From positions 1 to 64,000 of the forward strand of contig DXIQ01000092.1 of assembly GCA_019112785.1 (NCBI GenBank): a stretch of DNA of 64,000 nt, in the 5' to 3' direction. Position 1 is the first letter of the stretch. Each line of letters starts with the position of its first letter. The stretch is from Candidatus Blautia stercorigallinarum (GTDB taxonomy: Bacteria; Bacillota; Clostridia; Lachnospirales; Lachnospiraceae). Below the pieces are notes generated by a model. The model was given only the letters and a program-made list of their open reading frames with translations, made no database searches and was not told the origin of the DNA. A program made the translations under genes and the position numbers. Below are positions 43,013-52,702 of the stretch, one piece after another.

Positions 43013-44044
43013 ATGGAAAAAGAAATCTATTGTCAATTAAAGAAAATACTGGAACCGGTAGAACCTGGAAAAGTTCTGCTCTTGCATCATAACAGCCATT
43101 CCGAGGCAGCAGAAAAAAGGCTTTTGGCTCTGCCTGATCCCGGAAATACCAGGGTATTGCTGGAACACTATGATCTATACCCGGGAATCGGGATCACTTT
43201 TAACTGCTGTATTGGGCAGAAGCTGTCCTTTCCCCACACTCACAAGCCATCTGTCCTGAAGGTGGACCACTGTAATCTGGGGCGGATCGGCTGGAATATG
43301 GAAAACGGCCAGAGTCTTTATATGGGAAAAGGCGACCTGGCAGTCCATTCCAGAGCCGCCTGTAAAGAATCCAACACAGAGATCACCTTTCCTCTTGGGT
43401 ATTATGAAGGCATTACAGTCTCCCTGGATCTGGAAATTTTAGAAAGGACCCTGCCTTCTCCTCTTAGTGAGGCCGGCCTCAAGAAGGAACTCCTCTTTCG
43501 TAAATTCGGAACCTCCCGGGAAATTTTTTCTTTTCCTGCCAACCCTAAGGCCGGACATATTTTTTCAGAACTTTATGATCTGCCTCAGGAAATGAAAACC
43601 CCTTACTTAAAATTAAAGTGTCAGGAGCTCCTCTTATTTCTTTATACCGAGGACCCCTTTCTGGGAAAACCTGTGGACCCTTATTATTCTGATCAGGTAG
43701 ATGTGGTCAGATCGGTCCACAGCCTTATCACAGAAAATCTTGCACAGCGTTTTACCATTGAAGAGCTTTCCAAAAAATATCTCATAAACAGCTCTGCGTT
43801 AAAAACCATTTTTAAGTCTGTATATGGACTTCCCATTGCCTCTTACATGAAAGAATACCGTATCCGTCAGGCAGCATCCATGCTCCGGGAATCCCAGGAA
43901 AGTATTGCTTCCATTGCCCGCCGGGTAGGCTACGAAAGCCAGAGCAAATTTACAAGCGCCTTTAAAAGCGTTATGAAAATCCTTCCTACAGATTACAGAA
44001 AACAGTATCAGAGAGAAAACTGCCGCAAAGACACCTGCAGATAA
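43013..44044 (+). CDS. AraC-family transcriptional regulator
   Basis: 343 residues. A C-terminal AraC HTH pair (ENLAQRFTIEELSKKYLINSSALKTIFKSVYG; then ASIARRVGYESQSKFTSAFKSVMKILPTDYR, given here in part) follows a ~230-residue N-terminal domain with SFPHTHKPSVLKVDHCNLGRIGW. AAGGGAG lies 9 nt before the start. It may be cotranscribed with the ArsR gene. The target it would normally sit beside is missing; only a MoxR fragment follows, convergently. Confidence 0.88.
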   Translation: MEKEIYCQLKKILEPVEPGKVLLLHHNSHSEAAEKRLLALPDPGNTRVLLEHYDLYPGIGITFNCCIGQKLSFPHTHKPSVLKVDHCNLGRIGWNMENGQSLYMGKGDLAVHSRAACKESNTEITFPLGYYEGITVSLDLEILERTLPSPLSEAGLKKELLFRKFGTSREIFSFPANPKAGHIFSELYDLPQEMKTPYLKLKCQELLLFLYTEDPFLGKPVDPYYSDQVDVVRSVHSLITENLAQRFTIEELSKKYLINSSALKTIFKSVYGLPIASYMKEYRIRQAASMLRESQESIASIARRVGYESQSKFTSAFKSVMKILPTDYRKQYQRENCRKDTCR

Positions 44045-44060
44045 TAGAGCAGCCGTCTTT

Positions 44061-44321
44061 TTACAGGCATTTTGGAAAGTATATATTTTCCTCTTCTCTC
44101 CGGTATATGGAAAACCCGGTAAGGTCTGAGGGAAGCACATCCGGGGTAAACTGCACCCTCTTGTAATCCAAAAGCATGGTTCTGGAAAAGGCTACTGCCA
44201 TGGTGGTTTTTCCCACTCCGGGAATATCTTCCAGAAGGACATGGCCTTTTGCCAGAAAATCCAGCATCACTTTATTTACCTGTTCCAATACCTGCTGTAC
44301 GGCTTTTAAGTTTTCTTCCAA
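44061..44321 (-). pseudogene. MoxR-type AAA ATPase, N-terminal fragment
   Basis: 86 residues matching the start of MoxR ATPases: GHVLLEDIPGVGKTTMA (Walker A), then VQFTPDVLPSDLTGFSIY. The frame ends at EENIYFPKCL, before Walker B (LLADEINR). About 230 residues are missing, and no partner DUF58/von Willebrand gene is present. Deletion remnant. Confidence 0.85.
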
Positions 44322-44527
44322 TCCTTATCCTCCTGTCTTTTTCTCGTAACTCATATCTTTATGTAAATCAGTATAATCTCCATATAAAAACAGGTCTAAT
44401 ACTTGTTATGAATATCTCAGAATTCCAAAAAAGCATAATCTTGCCAGTTTCCATGATAAATAAAGTATACAAAAAAGGAGCCTCCGAAGAAGTTCCTTTT
44501 CGTTGCTCAGTATATACCCTCAGGTTT

Positions 44528-45061
44528 CTATTCTCTGCTCTCCAGATCTCTCTGGATCCCATCCAGGAAAGGCACCAGAACATTTCCTTTTCTTTCCAGG
44601 AACCACTGAGGCTCCAGTTCCTGATATTTAAAATGCTTTGGACCTCCCTGCTGTCCCCTCTGCCAGAAACGGTACATCTGACGAAAAGTCAGATAGTAGA
44701 TCTCATCTCTGTGGGAAAAATACAGGATCAGAAAGGCTACGCCCTGCTGTCCCTCAAAATCTTTCATAAAATCTACCTGGTGCTGATGGATATTCTGAAG
44801 AGGGAATACATCTGCCGCACATTCTTTTGCGTCAAAACATACCGGGATCCCCTGAACAGCGCCGATATAATCCACAGTACTTTTCTTTTCGAAGTAGGCC
44901 AGGGTAATATGCCGGCTCTTCTGATCGATCTGCACAGGGGTAATAGGAGTAGGCACCTTCTGGATCAGAGCCAGACCCTTTTCCCGGTACAGCTGACAGG
45001 TATGATTGATAAATTCTTCCAGGGTAGATCCTCGCAGACCTCTGGAATTCCAGGTTGCCAT
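44528..45061 (-). CDS. recU: Holliday junction resolvase RecU
   Basis: 177 residues. NSRGLRGSTLEEFINHTCQ near 5-23, STVDYIGAVQGIPVCFDAKEC near 80-100 (D...DxK nuclease core) and HQVDFMKDFEGQQGVAFLI identify RecU, the Gram-positive resolvase. The gap to the MoxR fragment (44322-44527) holds only an AT-rich stretch, with no recognisable gene. Follows lepB by 11 bp. Confidence 0.94.
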   Translation of the reverse strand: MATWNSRGLRGSTLEEFINHTCQLYREKGLALIQKVPTPITPVQIDQKSRHITLAYFEKKSTVDYIGAVQGIPVCFDAKECAADVFPLQNIHQHQVDFMKDFEGQQGVAFLILYFSHRDEIYYLTFRQMYRFWQRGQQGGPKHFKYQELEPQWFLERKGNVLVPFLDGIQRDLESRE

Positions 45062-45072
45062 CCCACTGCCTC

Positions 45073-45597
45073 CTATTTCAGTAATTTAATGCCCGGGAAA
45101 TATTTCAAAACAGCTTTTCCCAGGATCTTATCTCTTTCCACGTAGGTGTTCTGCCAGAAACGGGAATCCTTGGAATTATTCCGGTTATCCCCCAGCATAA
45201 AATAGCAGTTTTCCGGAACTGTGTAAGGCCCGTAATTTCCCGTAGGGGTCTCCGGGGTAAAACTGTCGTCCAGAGGAGCCTCAGAGCCGTCAATGTAGAC
45301 CTTTCCGTCAATAATCTCCACAGTCTCTCCCGGGAGGCCAATGATCCTTTTAATAAAAAGCTGGCTTTCATCATCCGGATACCGGAAGATCACAATATCA
45401 AAACGCTGGGGATCTCCAAACACATAAGCCAGACGGTTCCCAAAGATCCGGTCCCCGGTCATAATGGTGTCTTCCATAGACGGTGAAGGGATCTTGGCGT
45501 TGATGATCAGAAAATTATTCACTACCAGAACAAATATCAGCACAAAGATGATCATTTTTACATATTCCCACAGTTCTTTTCCGATAGATTTCTTCAT
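45073..45597 (-). CDS. lepB: Signal peptidase I
   Basis: 174 residues. One N-terminal TM (about 13-33), catalytic Ser in IPSPSMEDTIMTGDRI (S39 region), and the Lys region RFDIVIFRYPDDESQLFIKRIIGLPGE (KR pair), then YFMLGDNRNNSKDSR. It cleaves Sec/Tat signal peptides outside the membrane. The start overlaps the RluA-type gene stop by 4 nt. Confidence 0.96.
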   Translation of the reverse strand: MKKSIGKELWEYVKMIIFVLIFVLVVNNFLIINAKIPSPSMEDTIMTGDRIFGNRLAYVFGDPQRFDIVIFRYPDDESQLFIKRIIGLPGETVEIIDGKVYIDGSEAPLDDSFTPETPTGNYGPYTVPENCYFMLGDNRNNSKDSRFWQNTYVERDKILGKAVLKYFPGIKLLK

Positions 45598-46598
45598 GAT
45601 TTTGTATCTCCCTTATTTTCTCTGTATAACTTATCTGAAAACCCTTCCCCTCTGAGGACTTTCTGAAATAATTTTGGAGGACTGGCAGTCACAGTCCTGC
45701 CGGAAAGGCCTTCCAGGGTTCCCTCCTCTTTTGGAAAACAAAGTTTCCAGGCATGGAGGAGCTGACTTTGTACGCCGTATTTTTCTTCATATCGGGCATT
45801 TACCTTTTTCTCCCCATATTTCCGGTCTCCTATGACCGGATGGCCTATAGACGCCAGGTGGCTTCTGATCTGATGGGAACGGCCGGTTAATAGTTCTACC
45901 ATCAACAGAGTATCTCCTCTTTTGGATATTTCCAGAGGTTTATATCTGGTCTCTATGGGAAGGCTTCCCGGCACTTCTCTTTCCCATATCCGGACCTGGT
46001 TTTTTCTCTCATCCTTTTTCAGGAATCCTCTGATATAAGCCGGCTTTTCAATCCTGCCTCTGACCAGGGTCAGATAGTATTTCTCCATAGATCGTTCCCG
46101 GAAACAGGCGGACAGAGCCTGGAGACCCTTTACTGTCTTTCCCGCCGCTACCAGTCCGCTGGTATTCCGGTCCAGCCGGTTGCAGATCCCCGGGCGGAAA
46201 GTATCTCCCCTTTCTTCTCCTTCTTTTTCCTGAAGGTAGCCTGCAATATATTCTACCAGAGAAACATCTTCCCTGGAAGCCTTCTGGGAAAGCATTCCCG
46301 CCGGCTTATTCACAAAAAGCACCTGATCGTCCTCGTAAGGGATATCCAGGATTCCATGAACTCCTTGTGCTTTTCGGGAGCCACGGAATTTTTCTATAGT
46401 TTCATCAGCCAGAAACAGCTTGATCTCGTCATTATCCTTCAAGATCTCATTTCCCTGGGCTTTTTTCCCATTGAGGGTAATATTTTTTTTCCGCATCATC
46501 TTGTAGAGAAAACTTTTGGGAGCTTCCCGTAAGTATTTCCCCAGATACTTGTCCAGGCGCTGTCCGCTGTCCCCTGGTTTCACTGTAATCAGTTCCAT
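45594..46598 (-). CDS. RluA-family pseudouridine synthase
   Basis: 334 residues. An N-terminal S4-like region (about 12-75; QRLDKYLGKYLREAPKSFLYKMM) is followed by the catalytic domain with RLDRNTSGLVAAGKT (catalytic Asp) near 143-157 and GRSHQIRSHLASIGHPVIGD near 249-268. It isomerises uridines in rRNA (RluC/D-like). Coupled to lepB. Confidence 0.93.
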   Translation of the reverse strand: MELITVKPGDSGQRLDKYLGKYLREAPKSFLYKMMRKKNITLNGKKAQGNEILKDNDEIKLFLADETIEKFRGSRKAQGVHGILDIPYEDDQVLFVNKPAGMLSQKASREDVSLVEYIAGYLQEKEGEERGDTFRPGICNRLDRNTSGLVAAGKTVKGLQALSACFRERSMEKYYLTLVRGRIEKPAYIRGFLKKDERKNQVRIWEREVPGSLPIETRYKPLEISKRGDTLLMVELLTGRSHQIRSHLASIGHPVIGDRKYGEKKVNARYEEKYGVQSQLLHAWKLCFPKEEGTLEGLSGRTVTASPPKLFQKVLRGEGFSDKLYRENKGDTKS

Positions 46599-46606
46599 AA
46601 ATCCTC

Positions 46607-47227
46607 CTAGAGAGAAATAGCGTAAAGCACAGACATGATCTTCTCATTTCTGGTCATATCAGGAGCCGCCGGATCCGGACGGTATTTGATATCCTTCTCC
46701 AGAGCCTCTCTGTGCTCCCACATAGATTCCAGACGGGCTGTATAGTCCGGCAGCCTCCGGAAGATCTTCACCGTCACATAGAAGCCGTTCTGGCGGAGTA
46801 TATCCTGGATATGTTTTTCTACAAATGCTGTGTCTGTCTTCTCTCTGCTTGTATATCCTACCACATTGTTGCCGCAGACTGCCAGAGAATCTACAAAAGA
46901 CTGTTTCTCATAGGCAGAGATCACCAGCTCATAGCCGCAGGTAAGACCGTGCCGGTGTTTTTCAATCTCCTGATAGTCCTTCTCAGACATAGGCTTCTGC
47001 AGGAACATCATAATCATGTCCACCGCAAACTTACAGGCCGGAAGGCAGGCCACTACAGCAACCACCGTAAAGACCGTATTCCTGGTCCGGTTGATATACA
47101 GTCCTGTAAAAAACACCAGAAGAGGGGCGATAAAAGCCAGGACTGTATAGAGGACTCTCTTTTTCTGCTGTGTCTTAATATATCCGAAATCCCCTTTCCG
47201 GATTTTTTTCTTTGTTGTCTTACTCAT
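46607..47227 (-). CDS. Hypothetical membrane protein
   Basis: 206 residues from ATG 47227 (MSKTTKKKIRKGDFGY), which overlaps the SDR stop as ATGA. Two hydrophobic segments at about 27-47 and 52-72 with a short loop, then a ~130-residue cytosolic domain (HRHGLTCGYELVISAYEKQSFVDSLAVCGNN, in part). No family recognised. Position between an SDR and rRNA-modification genes suggests simple operon membership only. Confidence 0.75.
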   Translation of the reverse strand: MSKTTKKKIRKGDFGYIKTQQKKRVLYTVLAFIAPLLVFFTGLYINRTRNTVFTVVAVVACLPACKFAVDMIMMFLQKPMSEKDYQEIEKHRHGLTCGYELVISAYEKQSFVDSLAVCGNNVVGYTSREKTDTAFVEKHIQDILRQNGFYVTVKIFRRLPDYTARLESMWEHREALEKDIKYRPDPAAPDMTRNEKIMSVLYAISL

Positions 47228-47997
47228 GAATCTGACTTTCCCTCCATAAATTTCAGTATCAGGCTGTGAGGAAGGATCTTGCATCCTGCCTCCAGGAGTT
47301 TTATAGAAATCCCCGGAACAGACAGTTCCTTTCCCTTTGCCCCATCCCTTAAAGCTTTTCTCACCACCCCTTTGGGGCTGGCGATAAAAGGCTTCTTATA
47401 ACCGGGCATCCGGTCTTTTCCTCCCATTTTCTCCAGAAAAGGAGTATCTACCGGACCGGGGCAGACTGCTGTCACCTGGATCTTCTGATCCCTAAGCTCC
47501 CGGTTCAGGGCCCTGGAAAAACTGACCACATAGGCCTTTGATGCTGCGTATACTGCAAATCCCGGCTGAGGGACAAAGGCTGCGGCGCTGGCCAGCATAA
47601 AGATCCTTCCTCTCTCCCGGCAGTAAGGCAGACAGAGGCTGGTGATCGCCGTAAGAGCGGTACAGTTCAGCTCCGTAGTAGAAACAGCCTCAAAAAGAGA
47701 GGTACAGGCAAATTTTTTCTGTACTCCCATGCCCGCGGCGTTTACCAGAAACAGGATCTCCGGCTTTTCTTCCGCCAACAGCTCTTTCAGCTTTTCCCGG
47801 TCCTTTTCCCTGGAAATATCCAGAGACAGAGGCCGAATAGAAACCTCCCCTACCTCTTCTTTTAACTTTTCCAGTTCTTCTGCCCTTCTGGCAATAGCCC
47901 AGATTTCTTCCAGCCAGGGATACTTTCCGGCAATCTGCCGGACAAACTCCCTTCCCATACCGGAAGAAGCCCCTGTGACAACCGCCGTTTTCTTCAT
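47224..47997 (-). CDS. Short-chain dehydrogenase/reductase
   Basis: 257 residues. TGASSGMGREFVRQ near 7-20 binds NAD(P), NAAGMGV is at about 85, catalytic Tyr and Lys are in YAASKAYV near 149-156, and PGPVDTPF follows. Substrate unknown. It begins 14 bp after the ygiQ stop. Confidence 0.92.
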   Translation of the reverse strand: MKKTAVVTGASSGMGREFVRQIAGKYPWLEEIWAIARRAEELEKLKEEVGEVSIRPLSLDISREKDREKLKELLAEEKPEILFLVNAAGMGVQKKFACTSLFEAVSTTELNCTALTAITSLCLPYCRERGRIFMLASAAAFVPQPGFAVYAASKAYVVSFSRALNRELRDQKIQVTAVCPGPVDTPFLEKMGGKDRMPGYKKPFIASPKGVVRKALRDGAKGKELSVPGISIKLLEAGCKILPHSLILKFMEGKSDS

Positions 47998-48011
47998 ATC
48001 CTATCACAACC

Positions 48012-49943
48012 TTACTTTTTTGTTTTTTTTCGGTGTACATTCCGGATGGTTTTTTTCTTTCCCGGCTTTCCGGTCTTTTCTCTTCCTGAAAGGCCCTGCT
48101 CTCTCTTTCCCGGGATCTTTCCGCCCTTTTTCCCGGTTTTTTCTCCTTTTCGAGGTCGGAGCAGACATTTCCCGTCGAAACCGATAAGATCGGTCCTTCC
48201 GGCTTTTTCCAGGGCCTCCCAGACCAGCTCATAATTCTCCGGTTTCCGGTACTGGAGAAGGGCTCTCTGCATAGCCTTTTCCCTGGGATCCTTCGGCACA
48301 TAGACCTTCTGTCCCGTCCGGGGATCGATACCGGTATAGTACATACAGGTAGACATGGTAGAAGGCGTAGGATAAAAGTCCTGGACCTGTTCCGGCATAA
48401 AGCCCATATCCCTTACATACTCTGCCAGCTTTACCGCTTCTTTCATGGTGCATCCCGGATGGGAAGACATCAGATACGGCACTGCATACTGCTTCATACC
48501 GTATTTTTCATTGATCTTATAAAATCTCTGTATAAATTTTTCATAGACCTGATGTTCCGGTTTCCCCATATAATACAGGACCTGATCGGAAACATGTTCC
48601 GGCGCTACCCTGAGCTGTCCGCTGACATGATAGCGGATCAGTTCCTCTAAAAATTCCGGAGAAGGATCTTCATTTACATAGTCAAACCGTATTCCGGAAC
48701 GGATAAACACCTTCTTTACCCCGGGCAGCTTTCGCAGCTTACGGAGCAGTTCCAGATAATCCTTATGATCTGCCTCCAGATTTTTGCAGGGCTTTGGAAA
48801 CAGGCACTGCCGATTGGTACAGATTCCCTTTGTCATCTGCTTTTTACAGGAAGGATGGCGGAAATCTGCCGTAGGCCCTCCCACATCATGGATATACCCT
48901 TTAAAATCCGGTTCCTTTATAAAACTTTTTGCTTCCTCAAGTATGGACCCCTGACTTCTGGTCTGGACAATCCTTCCCTGGTGAAAAGCCAGGGCGCAGA
49001 AATTGCATCCTCCGAAGCAGCCCCGGTTGCTGGTAAGGCTGAAACGGATCTCCTCAATAGCCGGGATCTTTCCCTCCTTCTCATACATAGGATGATAAGT
49101 TCCCGCATAAGGCAGCCCATAAACCTCATCCATTTCTTTCTGACTTAAAGGCATAGATGGAGGATTCTGTACAATATAGCCTTTTCCTCCATAACTTTCT
49201 ATTAATATCTTTCCCGTAAAAGGATCTGTATTTTCATACTGTATCCGGAAACTCTCGGCATAAGCCTTTTTCTCCCCAGACACCTCTTCATAGGATGGCA
49301 GCCGGATCCCTTTTTTGGGAGGTTCTTTTGTCCGGTATACAGTTCCCGGGATATTGGTGATATGTTCCACGGGGATCCCCATATCCAGAGCCTGGGCGAT
49401 CTTCAGGATACTCCTCTCTCCCATACCGTAGGAGATCAGATCTGCTCCCGAATCCAGCAGGACGGAATGTTTCATGGTATCCGCCCAGTAATCGTAATGG
49501 GCCAGCCTCCGCAGAGAAGCCTCGATCCCGCCCAGGATAATGGGGGTATCTTTATAGGTCTGCCGGATCAGATTACTGTAAACTGTCACAGCCCTGTCCG
49601 GTCTGAGACCCATTTTTCCTCCCGGAGAATAGGCGTCGGTTTTCCGGTGCTTTCTGGCCACTGTATAGTGGTTGACCATGGAATCCATATTTCCGGCAGA
49701 CACCAGAAAAGCAAGCCTAGGTTCTCCGAAAAGGGCAATGCTCTCTTTTTTCTTCCAGTCCGGCTGGGAAATGATCCCTACAGAATATCCTCTGCTTTCT
49801 AATAATCTTGTAATGATAGCCGTTCCAAAGGACGGATGATCCACATAGGCATCTCCGGAAATATATACAAAATCCGGCTGAAAGATCCCTCTTTCTTCCA
49901 TTTCTTCCTTTGTCACCGGCAAAAAATTTCTACTCATAGACAC
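48012..49943 (-). CDS. YgiQ family radical SAM protein
   Basis: 643 residues. The N-terminal YgiQ domain (FVYISGDAYVDHPSFGTAII near 26-45) is followed by radical SAM CxxxCxxC in RGCFGGCNFC near 309-318. A Cys-rich region reads CKKQMTKGICTNRQCLFPKPC. The last ~60 residues are a Lys/Gly/Arg-rich tail. YgiQ proteins are widespread with no proven reaction. Overlaps the HAD gene by 10 nt. Confidence 0.92.
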   Translation of the reverse strand: MSMSRNFLPVTKEEMEERGIFQPDFVYISGDAYVDHPSFGTAIITRLLESRGYSVGIISQPDWKKKESIALFGEPRLAFLVSAGNMDSMVNHYTVARKHRKTDAYSPGGKMGLRPDRAVTVYSNLIRQTYKDTPIILGGIEASLRRLAHYDYWADTMKHSVLLDSGADLISYGMGERSILKIAQALDMGIPVEHITNIPGTVYRTKEPPKKGIRLPSYEEVSGEKKAYAESFRIQYENTDPFTGKILIESYGGKGYIVQNPPSMPLSQKEMDEVYGLPYAGTYHPMYEKEGKIPAIEEIRFSLTSNRGCFGGCNFCALAFHQGRIVQTRSQGSILEEAKSFIKEPDFKGYIHDVGGPTADFRHPSCKKQMTKGICTNRQCLFPKPCKNLEADHKDYLELLRKLRKLPGVKKVFIRSGIRFDYVNEDPSPEFLEELIRYHVSGQLRVAPEHVSDQVLYYMGKPEHQVYEKFIQRFYKINEKYGMKQYAVPYLMSSHPGCTMKEAVKLAEYVRDMGFMPEQVQDFYPTPSTMSTCMYYTGIDPRTGQKVYVPKDPREKAMQRALLQYRKPENYELVWEALEKAGRTDLIGFDGKCLLRPRKGEKTGKKGGKIPGKREQGLSGREKTGKPGKKKTIRNVHRKKTKK

Positions 49944-50599
49944 TCCCTGAGAACTTCATAATAATCCTTGATGTACCAGTCTGCCAGTTTCCTTTTTTCT
50001 TTCTCCTGTTTTTTACTGAAGGCGTCCTCTACGGCGCAGACCTTCATGCCTGCCCTTTTCCCTGCCAGGATCCCCATAGGCACATCCTCAAACACCAGGC
50101 AGTCCTCCGGAGAAACCCTCAGGCCTCTGGCCGTCTCCAGATAAACATCCGGGGCCGGTTTCCCTGCAGGTACCTGGCAGCAGGTAGTGATACATCCGAA
50201 ATACGCTTCTATATGATGGGCCTTCAGTACCTTTTGGATCAGTTCCCGGCTGTTGCTGGAACTGATCCCGATCTGAAGGTTTCTTTGTTTCAATTTCTCT
50301 AAAAATTCACCGGCCCCCGGTTTTAAAGGGACCTGATTGCAGTATTTATCCTCTGCCATCCGGATCCAGGTTTCTTTGATCTCCTCAATAGGATCCGCAA
50401 GATGAAACCGTTCCTTAAAAAAGCTGGCAGTCTCTGTAAATCCCATGCCTTCCAGCTGATCCTGAAAAGCCTGGATATCTTCCGGGATCGCCACCCCTTT
50501 TTGGGAAAGGAACTGGAAATCTATTTCTTTCCACATCCACATAGAATCCACCAGCGTCCCGTCCAGATCAAATATCACTGCTTTTTTATTTTCCAGCAT
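49934..50599 (-). CDS. HAD-family phosphatase (beta-phosphoglucomutase-like)
   Basis: 221 residues of HAD subfamily IA: nucleophile region FDLDGTLVDS near 10-19, motif II IGISSSNS near 110, motif III/IV around KPAPDVY and CLVFEDVPMGILAGKRAGM near 165-185. Cap domain helical (19-85). Substrate unresolved. Overlaps the RsuA-type gene by 14 nt. Confidence 0.92.
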   Translation of the reverse strand: MLENKKAVIFDLDGTLVDSMWMWKEIDFQFLSQKGVAIPEDIQAFQDQLEGMGFTETASFFKERFHLADPIEEIKETWIRMAEDKYCNQVPLKPGAGEFLEKLKQRNLQIGISSSNSRELIQKVLKAHHIEAYFGCITTCCQVPAGKPAPDVYLETARGLRVSPEDCLVFEDVPMGILAGKRAGMKVCAVEDAFSKKQEKEKRKLADWYIKDYYEVLRECL

Positions 50600-51302
50600 G
50601 TTCTTTTAACCTCTTAATTTCTTCCTCAGTCAATGTTCTGTATTCTCCCGGTGCCAGATTTTCATCCAGGTCCAGAGGACCCATAGAAAGCCGCTTTAAA
50701 TACAGGACCTCATTGTCTACAGCCTGAAACATTCTCTTTATCTGATGAAACTTTCCCTCCCGGATAGTAAGACAAAGACTTATCCTCTCCGGAGATAACC
50801 GGGAGATCTTTGCCGGCAGGGTCTGCTTTTCTTCCCCTATATCTACTCCGTTCTCCAGCCTTTTTACATCTTCCGGAGACACCGGATTTTTTATTTTTAC
50901 AAAATAGGTCTTGTCCACATGTTTTCTGGGAGACAGGAGTTCATGGGCCAAAGCTCCGTCATTGGTGATCAGAAGGAGACCTTCTGTGTCTTTATCCAGC
51001 CTTCCCACAGGGAAAAGATCTTTTCTCTTTTTCTCCGTGATCAGATCTACCACTGTTTTGTCCCTTTTATCCTCTGTGGCGGACACCACCCCCGCCGGTT
51101 TATTCAGCATATAATACTCCAGTCTGGCATAGGAAACCTGCCGTCCCTTCACAGACACCAGATCTTTTCCGGTGTCGATCTTACACTCGGGATTTTTCAC
51201 GGTCGTACCGTTTACCTGAACAGACCCTTTTTTTATCTCTTTCTTTACTTCGCTTCTGGTCCCCAGACTCATATCTGCCAGAAATTTGTCCAGTCTGATC
51301 AT
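50586..51302 (-). CDS. RsuA-family 16S rRNA pseudouridine synthase
   Basis: About 238 residues. S4 domain first (RLDKFLADMSLGTRSEVKKEI), then the catalytic motif GRLDKDTEGLLLITND near 97-112 and a GKFHQIKRMF-type segment near 180. ATG 51302 or ATG 51308 are both possible; the latter overlaps the RsmF-like stop by one base. Modifies a uridine in rRNA. Confidence 0.92.
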   Translation of the reverse strand: MIRLDKFLADMSLGTRSEVKKEIKKGSVQVNGTTVKNPECKIDTGKDLVSVKGRQVSYARLEYYMLNKPAGVVSATEDKRDKTVVDLITEKKRKDLFPVGRLDKDTEGLLLITNDGALAHELLSPRKHVDKTYFVKIKNPVSPEDVKRLENGVDIGEEKQTLPAKISRLSPERISLCLTIREGKFHQIKRMFQAVDNEVLYLKRLSMGPLDLDENLAPGEYRTLTEEEIKRLKEHAGK

Positions 51303-51307
51303 TCCCA

Positions 51308-52702
51308 TTACATCAGCCTCCAGCCCGGATAATATTTATTTTTCAGGATCCCTCCGTTTAATTTGCCCCATCCTAAGACAAAACCGTCCACACATACCAG
51401 CTGCCAGCCTTTCTTCCGGGCAGCAGGAAGATCAGAGGTATCAATAGTCTCTCCCTTTAAATACTTTAAAGTCCGGATATCTTTTGAGGAAAGATCTATG
51501 CAGGAGTCAAAGGTCTCCGGAGAAAGAGCCATGGCAAAAGCCTGGCTGGGCTCAAACCGGTTCTTTTTCACATCTCCCAGATAAAGTCCTGTACGGAGAT
51601 ATCGCAGTCTTGGCATCTTTCCTCCCTCTGGCAGAAAAAAGACTCTCTCTCCTTCCATCTTAAAGGTTCCCGCCGAAAAATCCACAGTCGCCATTTTCAG
51701 AAAATCCTGAACCGGAAGGGGCAGAGAAACACTCTTTTCCTTTACCGTTTTTTCTTCTGCCGGTTTTCCCTTTTTTCTCAGAAGAGCGGCAAAATGTCCT
51801 TCTCCTGAAATCTTATGAGGAAAAAGACGGATACACTTTTCAAGTTGTCTATTGATCTCCTCTGTCTCGTCCTCTAAGGAAAATCCCTTGGAAAAATCTT
51901 TATAGGGCTCAGGCTCTATAGTCTCCATGTCCGGCCGTTCCTTTAAAAGAAAGGCGATCACCTCTTCGTTTTCTTTTTTAGAAAAAGTACAGGTGGAGTA
52001 AAGAAGCATTCCTCCCGGACGGAGCATATCCGCTCCCTGGAGGATCAGGTTTTTCTGGATACCGGCATAATAAGCCGGAGGCTTTTCTTCCCAGTAACGG
52101 GCCATCTGAGGCTCTTTGTGGAACATGCCTTCCCCGGAACAGGGAGCATCGATCAGTATCTTATGGAAATATTCCGGAAAACACCTTCTCAGCTTCTCCG
52201 GATCCTCACTGGTCACATAGTAATTGGGCAGACCTGTCAGTTCCAGATTTTTCAGAAGGGCTTTTGCCCGGCTGTTGCTGATATCATTGGCTACCAGGAA
52301 TCCCTTTCCCGCCAGCCGGCAGCCCAGCTCTGTAGCCTTTCCTCCAGGCGCCGCGCACAGATCCAGGACCCTCTCTCCCGGCTTTACAGGGAGGCGGCTA
52401 GCCGGGGTCATAGCGCTGGGCTCCTGTATATAATAAAGGCCGGCATAATAATAGGGGTGCCGGGAAGGGCCAAAGCCCTTCTCCTCCCCCTCTTCCTTTT
52501 CCGTATAATATCCATTTTGGATCCAGGGAACAGGCTCACATCCGAAGGGATCCAAAGCCTCCCATTTTTCCTGTGTCAGTTTCTGTAAATTTATCCGCAG
52601 CCCCTGACGCACCGGACGTTCATAGGTAGCCAGATAAGCCGGATACTCCTCTCCCAGAAGCTCTTTCATTTCCTCTATAAATGCTTTCGGTAATTCTATC
52701 AT
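51308..52702 (-). CDS. RsmF/NOL1-NOP2-Sun family rRNA m5C methyltransferase
   Basis: 464 residues. SAM-binding DLCAAPGGKATELG near 113-126, DAPCSGEGMFHKEPQM near 189-204 and TCTFSKKENEEV near 242-253 (catalytic Cys). The C-terminal ~170 residues match the PUA-like extension of RsmF. It methylates cytosine-5 of rRNA or tRNA. Overlaps the alarmone-synthetase stop by 4 nt. Confidence 0.93.
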   Translation of the reverse strand: MIELPKAFIEEMKELLGEEYPAYLATYERPVRQGLRINLQKLTQEKWEALDPFGCEPVPWIQNGYYTEKEEGEEKGFGPSRHPYYYAGLYYIQEPSAMTPASRLPVKPGERVLDLCAAPGGKATELGCRLAGKGFLVANDISNSRAKALLKNLELTGLPNYYVTSEDPEKLRRCFPEYFHKILIDAPCSGEGMFHKEPQMARYWEEKPPAYYAGIQKNLILQGADMLRPGGMLLYSTCTFSKKENEEVIAFLLKERPDMETIEPEPYKDFSKGFSLEDETEEINRQLEKCIRLFPHKISGEGHFAALLRKKGKPAEEKTVKEKSVSLPLPVQDFLKMATVDFSAGTFKMEGERVFFLPEGGKMPRLRYLRTGLYLGDVKKNRFEPSQAFAMALSPETFDSCIDLSSKDIRTLKYLKGETIDTSDLPAARKKGWQLVCVDGFVLGWGKLNGGILKNKYYPGWRLM

